DNA from: Prevotella sp. | GTDB taxonomy: Bacteria > Bacteroidota > Bacteroidia > Bacteroidales > Bacteroidaceae | DNA: 64,000 bases | Direction of reading: 5' to 3' | Assembly (NCBI GenBank): GCA_017557405.1 | Contig: JAFYYV010000035.1 | Location: 1 to 64,000, forward strand | Shown: positions 34,150 through 42,641 of the stretch, piece after piece | Layout of the letters: every line of letters begins with the position of its first letter | Numbering within the stretch: the stretch's first letter is position 1 | Program-made: the position numbers and the translations under genes | Notes under the pieces: model-generated | What the model saw: only the letters and a program-made list of their open reading frames with translations | What the model was told of the DNA's origin: nothing | Database searches by the model: none

Positions 34150-35817
34150 TTATTTTTGCTTGTCTTTGTTTCTGATTTCCACGCGGCGAATCTTTCCGCT
34201 GATGGTCTTGGGAAGCTCGTCCACGAACTCGATGATACGTGGATACTTGTAGGGTGCAGTCTCGCGCTTCACGTGGTTTTGCAATTCCTTCACCAGTTCG
34301 TCGCCAGCCTTCTGCTTCCACTCCTTACCCAACACGACAGTTGCTTTCACAACCATACCGCGTATCTCGTCGGGCACACCTGTGATGGCGCATTCCACGA
34401 CAGCAGGGTGTGTCATCAGTGCACTCTCCACCTCGAACGGACCGATGCGGTAACCACTTGATTTGATGACATCATCGATGCGACCTTCGAACCAATAATA
34501 GCCATCCTCGTCGCGCCAAGCCACATCACCCGTGTGGTAAAGTCCATCGTGCCAAGCCTCGCGTGTCAGTTCCTCATCGCGATAATATTCCTTGAACAGA
34601 CCAATAGGTTTGCGATCGCCCACACGCACTACAATCTCTCCCTTTTCACCATCCTCGCACGATGTTCCATCGGGTTTGATGAGGTCGATGTTGTATTGTG
34701 GGTTGGGGATGCCCATCGAACCTGGTTTCGGCGTCACCCACGGCATGGTACCCAAGGTCATAGTGGTTTCGGTCTGTCCGAATCCTTCCATCAGTTGGAT
34801 GCCTGTGGCCTCTTTGAATTTGTCGAACACGGCTGGATTCAATGCTTCGCCAGCTGTGGTGCAATAGCGGAGTGCCGAGAGGTCGTATTTCGACAAATCT
34901 TCACGCACCATGAAACGGTAGATGGTTGGAGGTGCACAGAACGAGGTGATGCGATATTTCTCCATTTGGCGCAACAAGGTGTCAGCGTTGAATTTCTCGT
35001 GGTCGAACACGAAGACTGTTGCTCCGGCAAACCATTGCCCGTAGAGTTTCCCCCATACAGCCTTTCCCCATCCTGTGTCGGCCACAGTCAGGTGGATGCT
35101 GTTTTCGTTCAGGTTGTGCCAGAAAACGCCTGTCGTCAAGTGTCCCATTGCATACAAGTAGTCGTGTGCCACCATCTTCGGCTCGCCACTGGTGCCACTG
35201 GTGAAGTACATCAGCATGGTGTCCGAATTGGTGTTCACATGTTCGGGGCGCACGAAAGCGGGAGCATTCTCCAGCTCTTTGTGCCAATTGTGGAATCCTT
35301 CTGGCATCTCCTCACCTTCTGCTCCCACAGCGATGAGAACCTTCACCGTTGGGCTCTCGGGCAGAGCAGCCAGTATTTGTTTGGTGATATACGGGTCGTT
35401 GGCGCAAATGATTGCTTTCACCGATGCCCGTGTGTTACGATAGACAATGTCATGCTTCGTCAGCATGTGGGTGGCGGGGATGGCAACGGCTCCAATCTTA
35501 CAGAGGGCGAGCATCGTGATCCACCACTCGAGTCGGCGTTTCAGGATGAGCATCACCATGTCCCCATGTCCGATGCCCAACGATTGCAGGTAGGCGGCTG
35601 CCTGGTCGGTGCGCTCTTTGAGGTCGCTGAAAGTCAGGCGTACTTCTACACCTTGATCGTTTGTCCATAGCAGGGCCAGCTTTTCAGGCTTCTCTTCAGC
35701 CCATGCGTCCATTACATCATACGCGAAGTTGAAGTTCTCGGGTATGATGAAGTGCAGATTCTTCTTAAAGTCTTCCACTGAAGAAAAAGTCGTCTGCTTA
35801 AGAAATCTTTCTACCAT
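34150..35817 (-). CDS. AMP-forming acyl-CoA synthetase
   Basis: A 555-residue ANL-superfamily ligase activating a carboxylic acid (acetate to medium-chain or aromatic) with ATP and CoA. Motifs: YFTSGTSGEPKMVAHDY (P-loop), GFGQTETTMTLG, YHTGDVAWRDEDGYYWFEGR, DDVIKSSGYRIGPFEVES and PKTISGKIRRVEIR with the catalytic Lys. The start at 35817 places MVERFLKQ at the N-terminus as in close Bacteroidetes homologues; a longer frame overlaps the upstream gene. It follows an XRE-cupin regulator by 55 bp, a frequent pairing that suggests the cupin senses its substrate or product. Confidence 0.9.
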   Translation of the reverse strand: MVERFLKQTTFSSVEDFKKNLHFIIPENFNFAYDVMDAWAEEKPEKLALLWTNDQGVEVRLTFSDLKERTDQAAAYLQSLGIGHGDMVMLILKRRLEWWITMLALCKIGAVAIPATHMLTKHDIVYRNTRASVKAIICANDPYITKQILAALPESPTVKVLIAVGAEGEEMPEGFHNWHKELENAPAFVRPEHVNTNSDTMLMYFTSGTSGEPKMVAHDYLYAMGHLTTGVFWHNLNENSIHLTVADTGWGKAVWGKLYGQWFAGATVFVFDHEKFNADTLLRQMEKYRITSFCAPPTIYRFMVREDLSKYDLSALRYCTTAGEALNPAVFDKFKEATGIQLMEGFGQTETTMTLGTMPWVTPKPGSMGIPNPQYNIDLIKPDGTSCEDGEKGEIVVRVGDRKPIGLFKEYYRDEELTREAWHDGLYHTGDVAWRDEDGYYWFEGRIDDVIKSSGYRIGPFEVESALMTHPAVVECAITGVPDEIRGMVVKATVVLGKEWKQKAGDELVKELQNHVKRETAPYKYPRIIEFVDELPKTISGKIRRVEIRNKDKQK

Positions 35818-35872
35818 TTGGCTATTTTGTTGTTTCGTTGATTTTATGATTCTTTGCTTCCTCCACTTCATC

Positions 35873-36427
35873 TTAGAAAATAATCGCCAGGAACTTGCAA
35901 TGCTTGTCGCCCACTGTGCGCATGCCGTGAGGTTGTGTGGCGTCGAAATACACTGAGTCACCTTCGTTCAGGACCAGCTCTTTCGGACCAATGGTGAGTT
36001 CCATCGTTCCTTCGAGCACCATGTTGAACTCCTGTCCGGGATGCGAGTTCATCTCCTTCGGCGTATCGGCAGGCTTCGGTTCCACAGTCACGATGAACGG
36101 GTCGGCTTTGCGTCCACGGAATCCGCTGGCAAGGCTCTCATACTGATAGGCGCGACGGCGCTCAATGCTCTGTCCCTGACCTTTGCGGGTGAGGAAATAG
36201 GTGCTCATCTTGGGCTCCTCGCCGAACATCAGCACGTCGAGCGACACACCATATTTCTTGGCAATCTTCTGGAGGTTGGCCACCGAGAGCTCGGCTTCGC
36301 CACGCTCCATCTTCTCGTATCGGTCAACGGTGATGCCGCATAATGATGCCATGCTCTCCACCGGAATGTCGAGTACGTCGCGCAATCCACGCAACCGCTC
36401 GCCTATTTGCTTGATTTGTTCGTCCAT
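35873..36427 (-). CDS. XRE-family regulator with cupin sensor domain
   Basis: A 184-residue one-component regulator. Residues 4-62 form a Cro/CI-type helix-turn-helix (IGERLRGLRDVLDIPVESMA, ANLQKIAKKYGVSLD); residues 110-182 form a cupin (HPGQEFNMVLEGTMELTIG, GDSVYFDATQPHGMR). Such proteins control nearby metabolic genes in response to a small ligand. It precedes the acyl-CoA synthetase, its most likely target. Confidence 0.9.
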   Translation of the reverse strand: MDEQIKQIGERLRGLRDVLDIPVESMASLCGITVDRYEKMERGEAELSVANLQKIAKKYGVSLDVLMFGEEPKMSTYFLTRKGQGQSIERRRAYQYESLASGFRGRKADPFIVTVEPKPADTPKEMNSHPGQEFNMVLEGTMELTIGPKELVLNEGDSVYFDATQPHGMRTVGDKHCKFLAIIF

Positions 36428-36487
36428 AATCGATATCTTTTTGTGATTTATTGTCTTGTTCCTTTGTCATTTGGCGTAATGCTTTTT

Positions 36488-37273
36488 TCAACGCACGCCT
36501 GCCTTCAATCCCCGAATCACGGCGCTGGTGAATCCTGCATGCTCCATCTCGTTAAGTCCACGGATGGTAACACCACCAGGAGTGGCCACTCTGTCGATGG
36601 CTTGTTCTGGATGCTCACCCGTTGCCTTCAGCAGTTCCACAGCGCCCAGCATGGTCTGCATCACGATGTCTTTGGCTTTGTCGGCCTTGAATCCTAGCTC
36701 CACACCGCCTTCGGCAGCAGCTCGGATGTAGCGCATAGCATAGGCGATGCCACATGATGCCAACGTGGTGCCAGCAGGCAGATGCTGCTCGTCGACAATA
36801 AGTGCCGACCCCAATTGATTGAAAAGGTCTTCGATAGGCTTCGTCTGTTCGGGCGTCGTGTTGCAAGGCACGATGAAGGTCATCGATTGCTTCACGGCGA
36901 TGGCGATGTTGGGAATCACCAGATAGAGGCGAGGCAGCCCCGTAGGCTTCTCCATCCATCGGTTCACCTGCTCGGCTTTGATGCCAGCGGCGATGAGGAT
37001 GAGTTCCTGACGGTTGTAGTCGAGTGTCTCCTTGATCTCAGTCAGCACTCTCTCAGCCAACCAAGGTTTCACGACAACAGCCACCAAATCTGCATCTTTG
37101 GCGGCAACGGGATTCAGGTTGGTGGTCTTCACGCCCATCTGCTCAAAGCGTTGACGTGTTTCGGCAACAGGGTCTGCCACCGTGATGTCTTGCGGATTCT
37201 GCCCCTGTAGTTTCAGGAGGCCTTCCACCAATGCGCCACCCATAGCTCCGGCGCCTATCACTGCAATTTTCAT
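36488..37273 (-). CDS. proC: Pyrroline-5-carboxylate reductase
   Basis: A 261-residue reductase, last step of proline synthesis. The N-terminal Rossmann motif is MKIAVIGAGAMGGALVEGLL; the C-terminal signature region has PGGVTIRGLNEMEHAG and the AMRYIRAAAEGGVELG helix. Length is typical. It lies 68 bp after argD and 60 bp before the XRE-cupin gene, in one direction. Confidence 0.95.
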   Translation of the reverse strand: MKIAVIGAGAMGGALVEGLLKLQGQNPQDITVADPVAETRQRFEQMGVKTTNLNPVAAKDADLVAVVVKPWLAERVLTEIKETLDYNRQELILIAAGIKAEQVNRWMEKPTGLPRLYLVIPNIAIAVKQSMTFIVPCNTTPEQTKPIEDLFNQLGSALIVDEQHLPAGTTLASCGIAYAMRYIRAAAEGGVELGFKADKAKDIVMQTMLGAVELLKATGEHPEQAIDRVATPGGVTIRGLNEMEHAGFTSAVIRGLKAGVR

Positions 37274-37341
37274 ATGGTCAATTTTTTAGTCGGCTGACGC
37301 TTTGGTAGAAGCGGCAAAGCCGAACGGTAAATGGTTATCAG

Positions 37342-38469
37342 TTAAAGAACGGATTGTAATTTCTCCACGAACTCGTCGGCCTGAGCCTTCGTGAGGCAGA
37401 GCGGCGGAAGCAGTCGCAGCACGTTGGTACCCGAGCAGCCTGTGAAGATGTGGCCTTCGTAGATGAGTCGCTGGCGTGGTTCCTTGTGTGGGATGTCGAG
37501 GTCGATTCCAATCATCAAACCGCGTCCGCGGATGTCTGTGATGTGCGGGTTGTCCAATGCTTTCAATCGTTCCATCAGATAGTCGCCCACAATGCGGGCA
37601 TTCTCCACGAGGTTTTCCTGCTCGAAAACGTCGAGCACAGCCAATGCAGCAGCGCAAGCCAGATGGTTGCCACCGAACGTGGTGCCCAGTTGTCCATAGA
37701 CGGGCTTGAACTGCGGTGCGATGAGCACGGCTCCCATGGGGAATCCGTTGGCGATGCCTTTGGCAACGGTAATGATGTCGGGGCGTATGTCGAGCCACTG
37801 ATGGGCGAAGAAACGACCACTACGACCATACCCGCATTGAATCTCGTCGCAGATGAGTACGGTTCCATATTGCTTGCATGCTTTTGCCAAACCTTGTGCG
37901 AACTCCTTCGTGGCCAGTTTGATGCCGCCCACGCCTTGTATACACTCCAAGATGACAGCGCAGACATCGCCTTTTGCCAGCTCGGCCTCCCAAGCAGGAA
38001 GGTCGTTCAAAGCCAGGTAGGTGACATGTCCGTTGGCATTGATGGGGGCGATGATCTTCGGATTGTTGGTCACCTCCACAGCCAGCGACGTGCGACCATG
38101 GAACGCCTTCTCAGCCGATAGCACTCGTGTGCGTCCGTTGGTGAACGAAGCCAGCTTCAACGCGTTCTCGTTGGCCTCGGCTCCGCTATTGATGAGGAAT
38201 AGTTGATAGTCATCGTAGCCACTGATGCGTCCGAGCCGTTCAGCCAGTTCCACCTGCAGCTTGTTCTGCACAGAGTTGCTGTAGAACCCCAGCAGGTTGG
38301 CCTGTTCCGTCAGTTTTTCGATATAATGAGGGTGGCAGTGGCCGATAGAGATAACGGCGTGGCCACCATAGAGGTCGAGATATTGCTGCCCTTTGTCGTC
38401 CCACACGTGGCAGCCCTTGCCCTTCACGATGTTCACGTCGAAGAGCGGATAAACATCAAACAGTTTCAT
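37342..38469 (-). CDS. argD: Acetylornithine-type aminotransferase
   Basis: A 375-residue class-III PLP aminotransferase converting N-acyl-glutamate semialdehyde to N-acyl-ornithine. Key segments: GKGCHVWDDKGQQYLDLYGG, FINSGAEANENALKLA, LICDEIQCGYGRSGRFFAHQ and the PLP Lys in ITVAKGIANGFPMGAVLI. It leads the second arginine/proline transcription unit, with its own -7 box upstream. Confidence 0.95.
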   Translation of the reverse strand: MKLFDVYPLFDVNIVKGKGCHVWDDKGQQYLDLYGGHAVISIGHCHPHYIEKLTEQANLLGFYSNSVQNKLQVELAERLGRISGYDDYQLFLINSGAEANENALKLASFTNGRTRVLSAEKAFHGRTSLAVEVTNNPKIIAPINANGHVTYLALNDLPAWEAELAKGDVCAVILECIQGVGGIKLATKEFAQGLAKACKQYGTVLICDEIQCGYGRSGRFFAHQWLDIRPDIITVAKGIANGFPMGAVLIAPQFKPVYGQLGTTFGGNHLACAAALAVLDVFEQENLVENARIVGDYLMERLKALDNPHITDIRGRGLMIGIDLDIPHKEPRQRLIYEGHIFTGCSGTNVLRLLPPLCLTKAQADEFVEKLQSVL

Positions 38470-38491
38470 GTCGTTTTCTTTTAATCGAGTG

Positions 38492-38523
38492 CAAAGTTAC
38501 GGTAAAAAATTGGCAAATTGCCA
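38492..38523 (-). promoter_or_regulatory. argD promoter region with palindrome
   Basis: TAACTTTG on the minus strand at 38492-38499 fits the -7 consensus. Just upstream, 38511-38523 is a perfect 13-bp inverted repeat (TGGCAA, A, TTGCCA) where a repressor could overlap the -33 region. Confidence 0.45.
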
Positions 38524-38580
38524 CTTTTTCATATCTTTTTGCTTAAATCTGTCAAAAAATACGGGGAAAGGACATCCAAG

Positions 38581-38618
38581 AAAACAAAAATCGCCCCCTA
38601 CCGAGTGGTGTGGGGCGA
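38581..38618 (-). terminator. argC terminator
   Basis: On the minus strand TCGCCCC (38612-38618) pairs with GGGGCGA (38591-38597), followed by a T-rich tract (38581-38590). It separates the argR-to-argC unit from the argD unit. Confidence 0.75.
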
Positions 38619-38662
38619 AAAGTCCATTGTTTTATGATGAAATGTTCAGTGCTTTGTGTCAT

Positions 38663-39667
38663 TCAAAATGCGCTGGGTTTCAATCGCAAACCAGTGGTTT
38701 CATCGATTCCGAACATGAGGTTCATGTTCTGCACGGCTTGTCCCACAGCACCCTTCAGCAGGTTGTCGATGCACGAGGTGATGAGCAGTTTGTCTTCAAA
38801 CACATCGACATGAACCAGACATTTGTTGGTGTTGACCACTTGTTTCAGGTCGAGCGGCTTGTCAACATAATGCGTGAAGGCGGCATCGCGATAGAAATCC
38901 TTGTAAGTGGCAACAATGTCATCGCATCCATCCTTGGGAATACGCACCACAGAGGTGGCGAAGATGCCACGTGCAAAGTCGCCACGATAAGGAATGAAGT
39001 CGAGGACGGCTTTTGTATCGCTCTCTTGTGGACTCACTTGGTTGAGGCTCTGATAGATCTCAGCCAAGTGTTGGTGGGTGAATGCCTTATAGATGCTCAG
39101 GTTCCCCGTGCGCCATGAAAAGTGCGTGGTGGGAGCGGGTTTCTGTCCAGCACCTGTTGAACCCGTAATCGCATTCACGCTGACAGGCTCTACGAGCAGT
39201 CCTTTGCTGGCCGCAGGAAGCAATGCCAATTGGATGCAAGTGGCAAAGCAACCTGGGTTGGCCACGTGTTGCGCCTTCTTGATTTGCTCACGGTTGATTT
39301 CGGGCAAACCATATACATAGTCGTGGTCGCCCTTGATGCGAAAGTCTTGTGCGAGATCAACGATTTTCACGTTTGCAGGGATGGTGTGTTCTTTGATGAA
39401 AGCCTCGCTTTTTCCGTGTCCGAAGCAGAAGAACAACACATCAACCTGATCGAAGGGCATCTCGGAAGTGAACTTCAAGTCACAATCCCCATAGAGTCCT
39501 TCATGTACGTCGGTGATCAGGTTGCCGGCATTACTTTCGCTGTTGATGAAAACAATCTGGGCATTAGGATGATTCACGAGCAGGCGAATGAGCTCGCCTG
39601 CCGTGTATCCCGCGCCACCCAGAATACCTATTCGGATGTTAGATGTGGATGATTGAGTGTTGGGCAT
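38663..39667 (-). CDS. argC: N-acetyl-gamma-glutamyl-phosphate reductase
   Basis: A 334-residue NADPH-dependent reductase of arginine synthesis. It has GILGGAGYTAGELIRLLVNH (Rossmann), the catalytic Cys in VANPGCFATCIQLALLP and GSTGAGQKPAPTTHFSWR. Length is typical. It follows the small PspC gene by 23 bp and ends before a terminator. Confidence 0.95.
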   Translation of the reverse strand: MPNTQSSTSNIRIGILGGAGYTAGELIRLLVNHPNAQIVFINSESNAGNLITDVHEGLYGDCDLKFTSEMPFDQVDVLFFCFGHGKSEAFIKEHTIPANVKIVDLAQDFRIKGDHDYVYGLPEINREQIKKAQHVANPGCFATCIQLALLPAASKGLLVEPVSVNAITGSTGAGQKPAPTTHFSWRTGNLSIYKAFTHQHLAEIYQSLNQVSPQESDTKAVLDFIPYRGDFARGIFATSVVRIPKDGCDDIVATYKDFYRDAAFTHYVDKPLDLKQVVNTNKCLVHVDVFEDKLLITSCIDNLLKGAVGQAVQNMNLMFGIDETTGLRLKPSAF

Positions 39668-39690
39668 TTCTAACCTTGTTTTGCGCGACC

Positions 39691-39882
39691 TTACCTCTTT
39701 GATGGAATGATGATCCAGAGGAAGGGGTAGAGTATGATACCGCAGAAGGCTGTGAAGATAGTCAGCACAACGTATGCGATGCGCAAGATGGTCGGATCGA
39801 CATCAAAATACTCTGCAATTCCTGCACAAACACCACCAATGATACGATCGTCGGAACGATAGATTTTTTTACCTGTTGCCAT
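39691..39882 (-). CDS. PspC-domain membrane protein
   Basis: A 63-residue protein consisting of one PspC domain: IYRSDDRIIGGVCAGIAEY, then DPTILRIAYVVLTIF and a hydrophobic C-terminal helix. PspC proteins are linked to envelope stress, but in Bacteroidetes this short form is uncharacterised. It sits between argG and argC, out of place for its presumed role. Confidence 0.88.
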   Translation of the reverse strand: MATGKKIYRSDDRIIGGVCAGIAEYFDVDPTILRIAYVVLTIFTAFCGIILYPFLWIIIPSKR

Positions 39883-39987
39883 AGTCTTGTAATCTTTTAA
39901 TGTTCGTTATTTGCCTGTTTGACGCAGTAGCGGACAAAAAAGTTGCAATGGAATGACGATTTTTTGTTTTTTTCTCGCTTCCGAGGC

Positions 39988-41190
39988 TTATCTCTTCTCG
40001 TCGGGATGAATGCCGTAGAAGACACGCAGAGGTGTGCTTGACACCTTGATGAAGCCTTTTGCCTCGTCGCTCGTCCAACCCGTTTGCGTCTCACCGTATT
40101 CACCGAGTTTCGACTTTGTGAGGTCATCGTTCGAATCGACTCCCACCGTCTCGAAACCATAGGGGCGCAGCTTCAGGATGGCTGTGCCGTTGACATGACG
40201 TTGAGAGGAGGTCAGCATGGCCTCGATGTCGGGCATCACAGGCTCCAGATACTGGCTCTCATGCAGGAACATGCCATACCAGTTACTCACCTGGTCTTTC
40301 CAATATTGCTGCCATTTCGAGAGGGTTGACTTCTCCAGCAGACGGTGTGCCTCGATGATGATCTTCGGTGCGGCGGCCTCGAATCCTACTCGGCCTTTGA
40401 TGCCGATAATGGTGTCGCCTACATTGCAGTCGCGACCGATGGCGTAGGAAGCACCAATCTCCTCGATCTTCTGGATGGCCTTCACCTTGTCATCGAATTT
40501 CTCACCATTGACAGCAACAATCTCACCTTTCTCGAAAGTGATTTTCAGTGTTGCCTCGTTATCCTTTGCTGTGACATGTTTCAGATAAGCCTCTTCAGGC
40601 AGACCTTGCGTGGGATCGAGCAGTTCGCCTCCGCAGATGCTGGTTCCCCAGATTCCCACGTTGTAGGAGTATTTCAGTTTGGTGAAGTCGGCAAAGAATC
40701 CGTGTTCGTTCAGATAGTCCACCTCTTCCTTGCGTGTCAGTTTCTTGTCGCGGGTCAATGTGATGATTTCCACACCCGGAGCCATCACGAGGAAAGTCAT
40801 ATCGAAGCGGATTTGGTCGTTGCCAGCACCTGTCGAACCATGTGCAATGGCATCGGCGCCGATCTCGTTGGCATAACGTGCGATGGCGATGGCTTGGAAG
40901 ATGCGCTCGCTGCTCACCGAAATGGGGTAGCAGTTGTTGCGGAGCACATTTCCGAAGATCATGTATTTCAACGACTTCTCGTAATATTCTTGCGTCACAT
41001 CGAGTGTTACGTATTTCACGGCGCCCAGCTTGTAGGCGTTCTCTTCGTTGGTCTTCAACTGTTCGGCGCTGAATCCGCCAGTGTTAGCGCATGCCGCATA
41101 GACCTCGTAACCGTCTTGTGCGAGTTTCATTACGGTGTATGAGGTGTCGAGACCTCCCGAGAATGCGACGACGACTTTTTTCTTGTTCAT
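39988..41190 (-). CDS. argG: Argininosuccinate synthase
   Basis: A 400-residue enzyme joining citrulline and aspartate with ATP. The N-type ATP pyrophosphatase loop is VVAFSGGLDTSYTVMKLAQ; AIAHGSTGAGNDQIRFD and YNVGIWGTSICGGELLDP are also conserved. Length matches the family. It lies 29 bp downstream of the GNAT gene. Confidence 0.96.
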   Translation of the reverse strand: MNKKKVVVAFSGGLDTSYTVMKLAQDGYEVYAACANTGGFSAEQLKTNEENAYKLGAVKYVTLDVTQEYYEKSLKYMIFGNVLRNNCYPISVSSERIFQAIAIARYANEIGADAIAHGSTGAGNDQIRFDMTFLVMAPGVEIITLTRDKKLTRKEEVDYLNEHGFFADFTKLKYSYNVGIWGTSICGGELLDPTQGLPEEAYLKHVTAKDNEATLKITFEKGEIVAVNGEKFDDKVKAIQKIEEIGASYAIGRDCNVGDTIIGIKGRVGFEAAAPKIIIEAHRLLEKSTLSKWQQYWKDQVSNWYGMFLHESQYLEPVMPDIEAMLTSSQRHVNGTAILKLRPYGFETVGVDSNDDLTKSKLGEYGETQTGWTSDEAKGFIKVSSTPLRVFYGIHPDEKR

Positions 41191-41219
41191 TTGTTTGATT
41201 CTTTCTATGATGATTGTTT

Positions 41220-41876
41220 TTATGATTCTTTACTCTCAATGCTCTTGATTCTGTCAATCACCTCCTGTGGAATCTTGGCAGGCAGATGCTCCTCGGGGTC
41301 ATAGAGCATGGCGGTGCAGATGCAGTATTTGCGACCTGTGCGATGCAGCACATCAACATTGATGCAACCTTCGCATCCACGCCAGAAAGCCTCATCGTCG
41401 GTCAGGTCGGCGAAGGTCACAGGCTGATAACCCAGTTGCGAGTTCATCGCCATGACGGCTGCTCCACTGGTGAGTGAGAAAATTTTGGCATGCGGCCATC
41501 TTGTGCGAGCGAGCGAGAACGTCATGTTCTTGATGCGCTTGGCCAGTCCACGACCTCTGAAGTCGGGGTGCACAATAAGTCCACTGGTGGTGACATATTG
41601 CTTGTTGCCCCACGTCTCGATGTAACTGAATCCAGCGAAAGTCTCACCTTGCAGGGCTATAACCGCCTTTGCCTCGCGCATCTTGGTGGCCAGATACTCG
41701 TGTGTACGCTTGGCGATACCAGTGCCACGCACTTGGGCGGCCTCTTCAATGGTCTTCAAAATGGTGTCGACGTATTTCTCGTGAGATGCGTCGGCCACAA
41801 CAACTTCAATGGGTTCTTCCAGCCCTTCAGAGGGGCTGTGGGGTATATTTTCGTTTTCTATCTTGTCGTTTTGCAT
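41220..41876 (-). CDS. GNAT N-acetyltransferase of the arginine cluster
   Basis: A 218-residue GNAT protein. The acetyl-CoA-binding segment is GLIVHPDFRGRGLAKRIKNM (the RGRGLA loop). Its place between argR and argG suggests it performs or supports the N-acylation of glutamate (argA-like), as has been proposed for Bacteroidetes clusters. It is not similar enough to classical ArgA to be named. The C-terminal third, with several Cys residues (GCEGCINVDV, YCICTAMLYDP), looks unusual for GNATs. Confidence 0.8.
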   Translation of the reverse strand: MQNDKIENENIPHSPSEGLEEPIEVVVADASHEKYVDTILKTIEEAAQVRGTGIAKRTHEYLATKMREAKAVIALQGETFAGFSYIETWGNKQYVTTSGLIVHPDFRGRGLAKRIKNMTFSLARTRWPHAKIFSLTSGAAVMAMNSQLGYQPVTFADLTDDEAFWRGCEGCINVDVLHRTGRKYCICTAMLYDPEEHLPAKIPQEVIDRIKSIESKES

Positions 41877-41901
41877 TTTTTTAATGCTTAATAATCTATG
41901 G

Positions 41902-42384
41902 TCAATTGTTCTTGATGGTGGGGATGACCATACTCAATCCATCCACCAACTCTTCTTTGCTGGCGCCCTCCTTGATGACAATCATGATGGTGTCGTCGCC
42001 AGCGATGGTTCCGATGATTTGCGGAATGTCGGCATTGTCGATGTTGTAGGCGATGAGGCTGGCATAGCCGGGGCGTGTCTTGATGACGCCCAGATTGCCC
42101 GAGAAATTGATGGACAGATAGCCTGGCGACTCCAACATCTCGCGTGCCGTTTGGGTCTTATGAACGCGTTTGTACATGGTCTCGTTGGGCAGCACGTAGA
42201 CGTATTTGCCGTTCATGGAGGCTGCTTTGGCTACTTTCAATTGTTTCAGGTCGCGACTCAATGTGGCTTGCGTGAGGGTGAAACCTTCCCGTTGCAAGGC
42301 CTGCAACACTTCTTCCTGGCTGCCCAGTTCCATACTGGAGATGAGCATTTTCAGGGTCTCGATTCTGTCGTTTTTGACTTTCAT
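41902..42384 (-). CDS. argR: Arginine repressor
   Basis: A 160-residue ArgR. The N-terminal winged helix (RIETLKMLISSMELGSQEEV, FTLTQATLSRDLKQLKVAKA with the SRDL motif) is followed by a C-terminal hexamerisation and arginine-binding domain (LVIMVIKEG-type strand seen as DTIMIVIKEGASKEELVDGL, with GTIAGDD). The start at 42384 follows a good promoter by 29 bp. It opens the unit argR-GNAT-argG-pspC-argC and has ARG-box-like sites upstream, so autoregulation is likely. Confidence 0.95.
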   Translation of the reverse strand: MKVKNDRIETLKMLISSMELGSQEEVLQALQREGFTLTQATLSRDLKQLKVAKAASMNGKYVYVLPNETMYKRVHKTQTAREMLESPGYLSINFSGNLGVIKTRPGYASLIAYNIDNADIPQIIGTIAGDDTIMIVIKEGASKEELVDGLSMVIPTIKNN

Positions 42385-42412
42385 TGATGTATATTTATTC
42401 GGTTTTAGGCTG

Positions 42413-42444
42413 CAAAAGTACAATAATATGCGCAACTGACCAAA
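42413..42444 (-). promoter_or_regulatory. argR promoter
   Basis: Minus strand: TTTG at 42441-42444, a 20-bp spacer, TACTTTTG at 42413-42420. This is a full match to the Bacteroidetes -33/-7 consensus. Confidence 0.7.
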
Positions 42445-42450
42445 TATTCT

Positions 42451-42497
42451 TGCATAAAAATACTCTAATCGTCTATTTTTTTGCATATTTTATGAAA
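42451..42497. promoter_or_regulatory. Two ARG-box-like operators upstream of argR
   Basis: TGCATAAAAATACT (42451-42464) and TTGCATATTTTATGAAA (42481-42497) resemble the ArgR target, an AT-centred palindrome with TGnAT arms. Their centres are about 32 bp apart, three helical turns, directly upstream of the -33 box. Confidence 0.45.
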
Positions 42498-42605
42498 GTG
42501 GGGTGGTTGGATGAAAAGAGGAGCGTTTTTGTCTTTTTGATACTTTTTCCTCTATGTGAGTGAACTTTTTATGGAAAAAACTTTCACATATTAAGATTTT
42601 TTTAT

Positions 42606-42613
42606 TATCTTTG
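42606..42613 (+). promoter_or_regulatory. -7 box of the GH28 gene
   Basis: TATCTTTG, 28 bp before the GH28 start codon; TTTC at 42582-42585 is a weak -33 candidate (20-bp spacer). Confidence 0.5.
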
Positions 42614-42641
42614 TGCGCTATTAATTGAGAAAACGTACACC

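Noticed and set aside
38511-38523. Palindrome upstream of argD as an ARG box
   Set aside because: TGGCAA/TTGCCA is GC-flanked and lacks the AT-rich centre and TGnAT arms seen upstream of argR; kept only as an unnamed operator candidate.
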